A stretch of DNA of 64,000 bases from Geomonas silvestris (GTDB lineage: Bacteria; Desulfobacterota; Desulfuromonadia; Geobacterales; Geobacteraceae), in the NCBI RefSeq assembly GCF_014193515.1, contig NZ_BLXX01000002.1:310001-374000 (forward strand), in the 5' to 3' direction. Under the pieces are notes generated by a model. That model did not search any database. It was not told the DNA's origin and saw nothing but the letters and a program-made list of their open reading frames with translations. Numbering within the stretch: the first letter of the stretch is position 1; each line of letters starts with the position of its first letter. Both the position numbers and the translations under genes were made by a program. Shown piece by piece: positions 55,838 to 64,000 of the stretch.

Positions 55838-55958
55838 TTAAGCTTGAGGTTGAGGAAAACCGAAAGCGATCTATTAAAAGCAGCAGCCCCAAAAAAGATT
55901 GAGGTTAGAAAACGCTTTTTCTTAACCTCAACCCTAACCTCAACCTTAACCTCAACCT
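55838..55958. repeat. CTCAACC-rich repeat between phosphohexomutase and mglB genes
   Basis: GCTTGAGGTTGAGG and GATTGAGGTTAG on the left face a tandem CCTCAACCCTAACCTCAACC run (55926-55958) on the right. AAAGCG/CGCTTTTT inside adds another stem. It lies about 100 bases upstream of mglB and just after the phosphohexomutase gene on the same strand, so it may end that transcript. Arms resemble 6947-6977. Confidence 0.7.
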
Positions 55959-55964
55959 GATTTT

Positions 55965-57374
55965 CTAGACTCCCGCAATCCCCCGCGCCGCCTCGAGGAG
56001 CGCGCTCACCTTGGCCGGGTCGTTGGCCTCGGAGTAAAGCCTCAGTACCGGCTCGGTACCGGAGGGGCGAATCAGCAGCCAGGAGCCGTCGCCGAAGATG
56101 AACTTGAAGCCGTCACTGAAGTTGGTGCTGGCCACCTGGTGGCCGGCGATGCTCTCGATGCCGCCTGCCGCCAGCCCCTGCACCAGCTCTTGCTTGGCCA
56201 GGTTCTCGATGGGGAGGTCGATGCGCGAGTAGTGGAAGTGGCCGATCTCGTCCATGGTCTCCTCTAAAAGCGCCCGCAGCCCCTTGCCGCTCATCGCCAT
56301 CGCCTCGAGGAGCAAGAGCCCCATGAGGATACCGTCGCGCTCCGGGATGTGTCCCTTCACCCCCAGGCCGCCGGACTCCTCGCCCCCCATCAGGATGTCG
56401 TGCTCCAGCATGAGCTCGCAGATGTGCTTGAAGCCGATCGGCGTCTCGAAGATGGGGAGGTCGAACTTGGTCGCCAGCAGGTCGATCATCCGGGTGGTGG
56501 AGACGGTCTTCACCACGCCGCCGCGCACCCCCTTGCGCTCGTAGAGATGCCTGAGCAGCACGGTAAAGATCCGGTGCGACGAGAAAAATTCGCCGGTCTC
56601 GTCGACCGCGCCGATCCGGTCGGCGTCGCCGTCCAGCGCGAGACCGACCTGGAACTTGCAGTCTGCCAAGAGGCTGCAGAGCTCCCCCAGGTGCTCTGCG
56701 ATCGGCTCCGGCGGATGGCCGCCGAACGAGGGGTTCTCGTTGCCGTGGATCTCGCTGATCCCCGGGATCAGCAGGGGGAGGAACCCGCACCCCGCGCCGT
56801 ACATGGGATCCACCACCGCCTTGATCCCCGCCGTGCGGATCAGGTCCAGGTCGACGTAGCGGCCCAGTTGGTCCAGGTAGGGCTTGGCCATGTCGAGGTA
56901 CTGCACCATCCCCGACTGCACCCCTTCTGCAAGGGTCACCGCCTGCACCGGACGCCCCGCGGCCTGGTTCCTGGCTACCATCCCCTCCAGGGTCTTGGTG
57001 GTTGCCGGGCGGGCCGAGCCGCCGAAGGACTCCTTCACCTTGAAGCCGTTGTAGCGGGGCGGGTTGTGGCTTGCGGTGATCATGACGCCCAGGCCCGCGC
57101 CGCGCTCGAAGACGGCCCAGGAGACCGCCGGAGTCGGTGCGTACCCTTCGGAGAGCCAGACCCGGATGCCGTTGCCGGCAGCGATGCCGGCGACCCGCTC
57201 GGCGAACTCGCGGGAGAGGAAGCGGCGGTCGTAGCCGATCACCAGCCCCAGATCGGCCAACTCTTCCTGGTGCATATAATCCATGGTGGCCTGTGCCACC
57301 AATGAGAGGTTTTCAAAGGTGAAGGTGTCGGCAATCACGCCGCGCCAGCCATCGGTTCCGAATTGTATCTGCAA
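55965..57374 (-). CDS. phosphoglucomutase/phosphomannomutase family protein
   Basis: Alpha-D-phosphohexomutase of 469 residues that interconverts hexose 1- and 6-phosphates. Active serine in MITASHNPPRYNG near residue 104, Mg-binding ALDGDADRIGAVD near 245, sugar-binding GGEESGGLG near 330 and phosphate-binding IRPSGTEPVLR near 440. Start at TTG (57374), supported by AGGAGG six bases upstream. Glucose versus mannose specificity cannot be read off. It is divergent from the cyclophilin gene. Confidence 0.92.
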   Translation of the reverse strand: MQIQFGTDGWRGVIADTFTFENLSLVAQATMDYMHQEELADLGLVIGYDRRFLSREFAERVAGIAAGNGIRVWLSEGYAPTPAVSWAVFERGAGLGVMITASHNPPRYNGFKVKESFGGSARPATTKTLEGMVARNQAAGRPVQAVTLAEGVQSGMVQYLDMAKPYLDQLGRYVDLDLIRTAGIKAVVDPMYGAGCGFLPLLIPGISEIHGNENPSFGGHPPEPIAEHLGELCSLLADCKFQVGLALDGDADRIGAVDETGEFFSSHRIFTVLLRHLYERKGVRGGVVKTVSTTRMIDLLATKFDLPIFETPIGFKHICELMLEHDILMGGEESGGLGVKGHIPERDGILMGLLLLEAMAMSGKGLRALLEETMDEIGHFHYSRIDLPIENLAKQELVQGLAAGGIESIAGHQVASTNFSDGFKFIFGDGSWLLIRPSGTEPVLRLYSEANDPAKVSALLEAARGIAGV

Positions 57375-57408
57375 CGCAAGCCTCCTGTGAGTCCATTAAT
57401 GGTGCGCC

Positions 57409-57437
57409 ATTTTCCATGGCGTCGTTTATTCTGTCAA
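57409..57437 (-). promoter_or_regulatory. predicted phosphohexomutase promoter
   Basis: Minus strand TTGACA (57437-57432) and GAAAAT (57414-57409), 17 bases apart. The TTG start is 35 bases downstream. Confidence 0.55.
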
Positions 57438-57477
57438 TCTTTTGTTGGTCTCTCGCTGTACCGAGGGTTGACCGGGA

Positions 57478-57506
57478 ATCGCACTTGGCATATACATGAA
57501 TAGGTG
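57478..57506 (+). promoter_or_regulatory. predicted cyclophilin promoter
   Basis: TTGACC (57478-57483), a 17-base spacer and TATACA (57501-57506). The cyclophilin ATG is 29 bases downstream of the -10. Confidence 0.6.
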
Positions 57507-57534
57507 CAAACCAAATAGACAGGAGGATTTTAAC

Positions 57535-58104
57535 ATGCTGAAACGAGTTGTCTGCCTGCTGGTTCTGGGGCTCTGCCTGGCGGGAACTGCCTTTGCCGGT
57601 GAGAAGAATCCCGTACTGGTAATAGAGACCAGCCTGGGCAACATGAAGATCGAACTGTTCCAGAAAGAGGCCCCGATCTCGACGCAGAACTTCCTGGACT
57701 ACGCCACGAGCGGCTTCTACAACGGCACGGTCTTCCACCGCGTCATCCCCGGCTTCATGATCCAGGGGGGCGGCCTGACCGCCAACATGGTGCCCAAGGG
57801 CGGCAACAAGCCGCCCATCAAGAACGAGGCCGGCAACGGGCTGAAGAACGACCGGGGTACCCTCGCCATGGCGCGCACCGGCGCCCCCGACTCCGCCACC
57901 TCGCAGTTCTTCATCAACGTGGTGAACAACAACGGCCTGAACCGCCCCAACCCGGATGGCTTCGGCTATGCGGTCTTCGGGAAGGTGATCGAGGGGATGG
58001 ACGTGGCGGACATGATCGTCAACACGCCGGCCGGCGTGAAAAACGGCTTCCCCAACGCGCCGCTCACCCCGGTGGTCATCAAGTCGGTCAAACTGCTGAA
58101 ATAG
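57535..58104 (+). CDS. periplasmic cyclophilin-type peptidyl-prolyl isomerase
   Basis: Proline isomerase of 189 residues with a signal peptide (VVCLLVLGLCLAGTAFA, cut before GEK), so it works in the periplasm. The cyclophilin domain has VFHRVIPGFMIQGG with the catalytic arginine, AMARTGAPDSATSQFFINV and FGYAVFGKVIEGMDV. Start at ATG 57535 with AGGAGG upstream; the frame extends 13 codons further without support. Single gene with its own promoter and terminator. Confidence 0.94.
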   Translation: MLKRVVCLLVLGLCLAGTAFAGEKNPVLVIETSLGNMKIELFQKEAPISTQNFLDYATSGFYNGTVFHRVIPGFMIQGGGLTANMVPKGGNKPPIKNEAGNGLKNDRGTLAMARTGAPDSATSQFFINVVNNNGLNRPNPDGFGYAVFGKVIEGMDVADMIVNTPAGVKNGFPNAPLTPVVIKSVKLLK

Positions 58105-58136
58105 CCGCCGGCAATCCGGTACGGCAGGAAAAAATG

Positions 58137-58165
58137 GGGCGCTCCGAAAGGGGCGCCCTTTTTTA
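58137..58165 (+). terminator. cyclophilin terminator
   Basis: GGGCGCTCC (58137-58145) pairs with GGGGCGCCC (58150-58158), loop GAAA, then six T. It overlaps the end of the convergent resB gene. Confidence 0.88.
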
Positions 58166-58849
58166 TTGCAGAGGCTTTCCGCGCCGCTGCATGAGCAGCA
58201 TCAGGTTGCCGACGGTGAAGAAGAGCGCGCCGGCGAGAGCTGCCCAGGCCCCCGGTTCGCGGTGCACCTCGATGAGCGCCACCGGCATCGGGGCCAGTTC
58301 CACCTGTTTCAGGTAGATCCCGTACCCCTTGTGGAACAGGGGGTGGTTCGGCTCGACGCTGTTTGGGGCGCCGTTGCCGATACGCATCAGGGCCTGGTAC
58401 GAGCTCAGCATCCCCATCGGGCCCGCCTGTCCCGAGATCCGCTCCACCGAGACCCGCTCCCCGTCCGGAAAGCCGAGGGAGCCCCCTTCGGGAAGCTGGA
58501 ACTGCTGCTTGAACCCGCCGTAGGCCGAGAGCAGGTGCGCGAGGACGATGAACAGAAAGCCCAGGTGCATGAGCTGCGGGGCGAGGCTGCGCCCTTTGCG
58601 GAGCGCCTCGATGCTGCAGAGGATGGCGTTAAGGGTCAAAAGCGCCAAAAGCGCGAGGGCGATCCAGAGCCACCAGGAGAAGCCGACCGGGGCGCCCAGG
58701 AGCCAGGCGAAGAGCGGCATCTCGTTGAGCGCGCCCCCTTCGGCCGCCCCCTGCGAAAAGGAACCCGCCGCGAGCGCGAGCATAACCCCGGCGATGAGCC
58801 AAAGCCCCAGGTTGAGCGAGGTAAGCTGCTGGTAAATCCGTTGGAACAC
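58163..58849 (-). CDS. resB: cytochrome c biogenesis protein ResB
   Basis: Membrane part of system II cytochrome c maturation, 228 residues, short for the family. Four helices: GLWLIAGVMLALAAGSF, FSWWLWIALALLALLTLNAIL, LMHLGFLFIVLAHLLSAYGG (with two histidines) and a last one near the C-terminus. A periplasmic domain sits between the third and fourth. I favour the GTG at 58849, with GAGGAG nine bases upstream. The longer ATG frame (58921) would translate a dispersed repeat into RTDRTDRADRT. It follows ccsA. Confidence 0.78.
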   Translation of the reverse strand: MFQRIYQQLTSLNLGLWLIAGVMLALAAGSFSQGAAEGGALNEMPLFAWLLGAPVGFSWWLWIALALLALLTLNAILCSIEALRKGRSLAPQLMHLGFLFIVLAHLLSAYGGFKQQFQLPEGGSLGFPDGERVSVERISGQAGPMGMLSSYQALMRIGNGAPNSVEPNHPLFHKGYGIYLKQVELAPMPVALIEVHREPGAWAALAGALFFTVGNLMLLMQRRGKPLQ

Positions 58850-58866
58850 TCGAGAAAGCTCCTCTG

Positions 58867-58911
58867 GCCACCACGTCCGATCAGCCCGATCCGTCCGATC
58901 GGTCCGAGGAC
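58867..58911. repeat. TCCGATCGGTCCG-type repeat, copy 1
   Basis: GTCCGATCAGCCCGATCCG and TCCGATCGGTCCGAGG lie in tandem between ccsA and the likely resB start. A relative is at 63389-63425, between ftsK and the RNase J gene. Confidence 0.55.
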
Positions 58912-58922
58912 CAAGGGCCACC

Positions 58923-59642
58923 TTAAAAACTGTGCGAACTCCGCATGAAGATGCTCACCCCCAAATAGGTGAAGAGCGCCACCAGAAAGCCGACGATTCC
59001 AAGCCAGGCGAAGCGCTTGTCCCAGCTAGTCCCCTTCGCCCGCAGGTGCAAAAAGAGCGAGTAGAAGAGCCACAGGATCGAGGTCCAGAGCTCCTTGGGG
59101 GTCCAGAGCCAGTAGGTCCCCCAGGCGTAGTAGCCCCAGATGCCGCCGGAAACCATGGAGAGCGAGAAGAAACTGTAGCCGGTGAGCGCGGCGCGGTACT
59201 GCAGGTCGAGCAAGCTGCGGCGCCCCTTCAAGAGGAAGGCTCCCCCCAAAAGCGCCCCGACACCGAAGAGGGCGTAGGCGAAAAAGGCAAGCGCCACGTG
59301 CAGCTCGAACCAGTAGGTGTCGAGCACCGGCGGCAGGGGCATGTTGAGGGTGGGAAAGGGGAGCGCCAGTCCGGCGAAGAGTGCGGCGATCGCCCCCAAG
59401 CCCCAGTACAGGTCCCGCTCCTGGTCGAGCTCGCGGGCGTACAGGAAGGGAAGCGCCATGAGGCCGATGGAGCAGGAGAAAAAGGCGAGCGTGTCCCCGG
59501 GGCCGATGAGCGGTAGCCGCCCCAGGGTGATGCCCCGGCCGGCCAGGTAGGCAAGCTGCAGCACCAGCGCCACAGCAAAGATCGGCCGCCGGAAGGCGCC
59601 AAACAGGTACACCGGTATGGAGGCGATCAACAGCCATTTCAT
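58923..59642 (-). CDS. ccsA: cytochrome c biogenesis protein CcsA with altered WWD motif
   Basis: Heme-handling membrane protein of system II cytochrome c maturation, 239 residues with about eight helices. The tryptophan-rich motif is WGTYWLWTPKELWT, where most CcsA proteins have WGSYWxWDPKExW, so the aspartate is threonine. Histidines for heme are in TYWFELHVALAF and in the last third (LFLHLRAKG). Start at ATG 59642 with GAGGG upstream. It is directly followed by resB; together they form the heme lyase. Confidence 0.85.
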   Translation of the reverse strand: MKWLLIASIPVYLFGAFRRPIFAVALVLQLAYLAGRGITLGRLPLIGPGDTLAFFSCSIGLMALPFLYARELDQERDLYWGLGAIAALFAGLALPFPTLNMPLPPVLDTYWFELHVALAFFAYALFGVGALLGGAFLLKGRRSLLDLQYRAALTGYSFFSLSMVSGGIWGYYAWGTYWLWTPKELWTSILWLFYSLFLHLRAKGTSWDKRFAWLGIVGFLVALFTYLGVSIFMRSSHSF

Positions 59643-59676
59643 GAACTGCCCTCGGAGAGAAACCAGACAAACTTTA

Positions 59677-59793
59677 GCACGCGGGTTAAGCGGAAACCAA
59701 GGCGACAAAGCCGGGTACAGCACAAGACTTTATGGGTAAAACCCTACGCTTGATCCGGCCGTTTTGCCTCTGTTTCCGGCCTTTTCCGCGTGC
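59677..59793. repeat. long imperfect palindrome, copy 1
   Basis: GCACGCGG (59677-59684) pairs with CCGCGTGC (59786-59793), with inner GGAAACC/GTTTCC and GGGTAAAACCC. A second copy at 60916-61030 shares GCGGAAACCA, CGTTTTG, TTTCCGGC and TTTTCCGCGTGCCCG in the same order. The pair brackets the ACT-def operon. Confidence 0.75.
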
Positions 59794-59809
59794 CCGCCTT
59801 TGGCCTCGG

Positions 59810-60316
59810 TTATTTGTAGCTTTTCCGCCTAAACAGGCCAGTCTTAAGGGAGCTGATGCGGTCCAGGAACAAGAGCCCGTCCAGGTGGTCCATCTCGTGC
59901 TGGATGGCAACCGCCTCGAAACCGCTGGCCACGAACTCGCGCAGCGTGCCGTCGGGCTCGCTGAAGCGCAGCGTGATCTCGGTGGCGCGCTCCACGTCAC
60001 CGGTGTAGTCCGGGACGCTCATGCACCCCTCGCGCATCACCGCGTTGCCGCTGCTTGCCACGATCTCCGGGTTGATCATCAAAAGCCGCCCGTGGTTATT
60101 GTCCTTGCCGTGGCGGCTGTTGGAGACGTCCACCACGCAGACCCTGAGGGAGACCCCGATCTGCGGCGCAGCGACCCCGACCGAGCCGGGTCCCGCCTCC
60201 ATGGTGTCCACGAGATCTTCAACCAGCTGCAGGATCTCGGCGTCGATCCGTTCCACGGTGCGGCACATCCGTTTCAGGATGGGATTTGGATAGAGAAGTA
60301 TGCGTTGTACGGCCAT
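59810..60316 (-). CDS. def: peptide deformylase
   Basis: Metal enzyme that removes the formyl group from nascent proteins, 168 residues. The three motifs are present: GVAAPQIGVS, EGCMSVPDY and QHEMDHLDG with the HExxH metal site. It starts four bases after the ACT-domain gene and is probably in its operon. Length is normal. Confidence 0.96.
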   Translation of the reverse strand: MAVQRILLYPNPILKRMCRTVERIDAEILQLVEDLVDTMEAGPGSVGVAAPQIGVSLRVCVVDVSNSRHGKDNNHGRLLMINPEIVASSGNAVMREGCMSVPDYTGDVERATEITLRFSEPDGTLREFVASGFEAVAIQHEMDHLDGLLFLDRISSLKTGLFRRKSYK

Positions 60317-60320
60317 AACC

Positions 60321-60887
60321 TTAAAGCGAGACCGGTGTGATGAGGCGCACCGAGATCTCTACGCTCAGCTCCTTCTTCAGATTTTCCAAAAGTTGCGAGA
60401 CCTGCTCCACGCTCATCTCCTGCGGAAGTGCCGCCTCCAGCATGAGGACGTAGACCGGTTCGGCGGGGCTGCCGATCAGCTTGGTGTTCAGGTCGGTGAT
60501 GTTGACGCCGCGGTCGGCAAGCTCGCGGGTGATCCGGAACACGATCCCGGGCTTGTCGCTGCCGTACACCGAGACCAGGCAGAGTTCGCCGGTCGGCTCC
60601 TGGTAGCAGACTTCGTCGTCCTTCAGGGTGCGGATGAAGGCGGAAAGCCCCCCGCCGGCAGTCTTGGCCGCGAACTCCACCTCCAGCTGCTTCTTGGAGA
60701 AGGGCTTCTCGTGCGAGATGATGAGGATCGTGGCAAACTCGCCCCCCAGCATGGTGCAGCTCGAGTCCTCCACGTTACAGCCGAGCTTGAAGAGCACCTC
60801 GGCGGTGTCCGCCACGATACCCGGGCGGTCCTTGCCTATGATGGTCAGCGCGAAATGCGCCAGACCCGCCTTGCGACAAGCGTTCAT
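60321..60887 (-). CDS. double ACT-domain protein (GcvR-like)
   Basis: Regulatory protein of 188 residues made of two ACT domains: FALTIIGKDRPGIVADTAEV (from about residue 11) and LVSVYGSDKPGIVFRITREL (from about 102). The architecture matches the glycine cleavage repressor-like GcvR family, which binds amino acids. There is no DNA-binding or catalytic domain. It precedes def with a four-base gap. The ligand is unknown. Confidence 0.85.
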   Translation of the reverse strand: MNACRKAGLAHFALTIIGKDRPGIVADTAEVLFKLGCNVEDSSCTMLGGEFATILIISHEKPFSKKQLEVEFAAKTAGGGLSAFIRTLKDDEVCYQEPTGELCLVSVYGSDKPGIVFRITRELADRGVNITDLNTKLIGSPAEPVYVLMLEAALPQEMSVEQVSQLLENLKKELSVEISVRLITPVSL

Positions 60888-60915
60888 GTTACCCCCTAAA
60901 AAAGAAAAACGTGTG

Positions 60916-61030
60916 GACGCGGATGACGCGGAAACCAGGGCAAAAAGACCGGATACGGCAAAAGCTTGTAGGGGTTACCCCCCAGCCTAATCCTGTCGTT
61001 TTGTCTGGGTTTCCGGCTTTTTCCGCGTGC
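60916..61030. repeat. long imperfect palindrome, copy 2
   Basis: Same element as 59677-59793, starting GACGCGGATGACGCGGAAACC and ending TTTCCGGCTTTTTCCGCGTGC. It fills the gap between ftsK and the ACT-domain gene (same strand) and could end the ftsK transcript. Confidence 0.75.
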
Positions 61031-61041
61031 CCGGTTTTGAT

Positions 61042-63375
<2,334 letters not shown>

Positions 63376-63388
63376 AGTTTCCCGCTGT

Positions 63389-63425
63389 TGGTCCGACCGA
63401 TTTGTCCGGTACGACTGATCGGTCC
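63389..63425. repeat. TCCGATCGGTCCG-type repeat, copy 2
   Basis: GGTCCGACCGATTTGTCCGG and TGATCGGTCCGGTC lie in the 52-base gap between the RNase J and ftsK genes. It is similar to 58867-58911, and both lie right upstream of a minus-strand gene start. Confidence 0.5.
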
Positions 63426-63427
63426 GG

Positions 63428-64000
63428 TCACATCTCCAGAATAAGCGGCAGTATCACCGGCCGCCGTTCAATAGTCTTGTTGAAAAAGCGCCTGAGCACC
63501 CGGCGCACCTCCAGCTTCACCTCGCTCCAGTCGGCGAGCACCTCGGTGTTCACCAGCGCGAGGGTGTCCAGCACCACCTTTTTCGCCTCGTCCAGGTACT
63601 GCTGGCTCTCGTCCTCGAAGACGAAGCCGCGCGAGACGATGTCCGGGCCGTAGATGATGGCTCCGCTCGCCTGGTTGATGCCGATGATCACCACCACCAT
63701 GCCGTCCTCGGAGAGGTGCTTTCGGTCCTTCAACACCACGTTGCCGACGTCCCCCACCCCTTTGCCGTCCACGAAGACCCGGCCGGTCTCGACCTGGTCC
63801 ACGATGGCCGCCTCGCCGTCCGAGAAGAGGACCACGTCGCCGTTCACCGCCAGAAGGCAGCGCTCTTTGGGGAGCCCCACCTTCTGGGCCAGCTGGCTGT
63901 GCTTCACCAGGTGCCGGTACTCGCCGTGCACCGGCACGAAGTACCTGGGCCTCACCAGGTTGTGCAAGAGCTTCAGCTCCTCCTGGCTTGCGTGCCCCGA
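63428..64000 (-). CDS. rnj: ribonuclease J (C-terminal part)
   Basis: C-terminal 190 residues of an RNase J-type 5'-3' exo/endoribonuclease. The frame enters from the right edge with [20 protein letters not shown], followed by [20 protein letters not shown] (with the last active-site histidine) and the C-terminal domain ([20 protein letters not shown]). The metallo-beta-lactamase core lies outside the window. It is upstream of ftsK on the same strand, 52 bases apart. Confidence 0.93.
   Translation of the reverse strand, partial: SGHASQEELKLLHNLVRPRYFVPVHGEYRHLVKHSQLAQKVGLPKERCLLAVNGDVVLFSDGEAAIVDQVETGRVFVDGKGVGDVGNVVLKDRKHLSEDGMVVVIIGINQASGAIIYGPDIVSRGFVFEDESQQYLDEAKKVVLDTLALVNTEVLADWSEVKLEVRRVLRRFFNKTIERRPVILPLILEM

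Noticed and set aside
58850-58921. ATG start of resB at 58921
   Set aside because: It would translate a dispersed repeat into RTDRTDRADRT; the GTG at 58849 has a ribosome site and begins shortly before helix 1.

Overview
The window is GC-rich chromosomal DNA (roughly 60 % GC by eye). It most resembles a Geobacter-group organism (Geobacterales: Geobacter, Citrifermentans or Geomonas). That rests on four things: a complete 14-gene nuo operon whose NuoF carries extra ferredoxin domains, an ATP synthase split into two loci, a chemosensory operon with an HDOD gene and an MglAB polarity pair, and small multiheme c-type cytochromes with heme-c sensors. No rRNA, tRNA, CRISPR array, insertion sequence or phage gene was seen. 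Species is not assigned.

Layout. 1-14.6 kb (minus strand): nuoA to nuoN, reading leftwards, with nuoN cut by the window edge. 14.6-20.1 kb: a divergent control region, hemL, a stand-alone MshEN-type protein, then atpZ-atpI-atpB-atpE (plus strand). 20.2-26 kb: PHP phosphoesterase, EamA exporter, prfC, PilZ protein, TatD nuclease and a ferritin-like protein. 26.1-33.9 kb: a sigma-54-type response regulator and a lytic transglycosylase, divergent from cheW-cheA-cheR-HDOD-cheB. 33.9-40.5 kb: a small unknown gene, a second EamA exporter, a membrane-anchored retropepsin-like protein, a MATE exporter and a polar amino-acid ABC importer. 40.6-48.5 kb (minus strand): atp b', b, delta, alpha, gamma, beta, epsilon, preceded by parA-parB. 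48.6-52.4 kb: a small triheme cytochrome, a heme-c/HAMP/PAS sensor without output domain, a transmembrane protein joining a degenerate receiver to a LysM-like end, and an RRM protein with a tandem-repeat tail. 52.6-64 kb: uvrC, mglBA, phosphohexomutase, cyclophilin, resB-ccsA, def, an ACT-domain protein, ftsK and the end of RNase J.

How it fits together. Complex I makes the ion gradient that the F1Fo ATP synthase spends, while hemL and the ResB/CcsA pair supply heme and cytochrome c assembly. The three energy operons (nuo and both atp operons) share GTATAC palindromes in their control regions, suggesting one regulator. HgtR, known in Geobacter to repress nuoA and atpG, is a candidate, but its binding sequence was not checked. 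The most novel-looking stretch is 48.6-51.8 kb, where a triheme cytochrome under a Crp/Fnr-like palindrome is followed by a heme-c sensor with no kinase and by a degenerate receiver fused through a membrane segment to a LysM-like domain. The intergenic spaces carry several different families of dispersed palindromic repeats.
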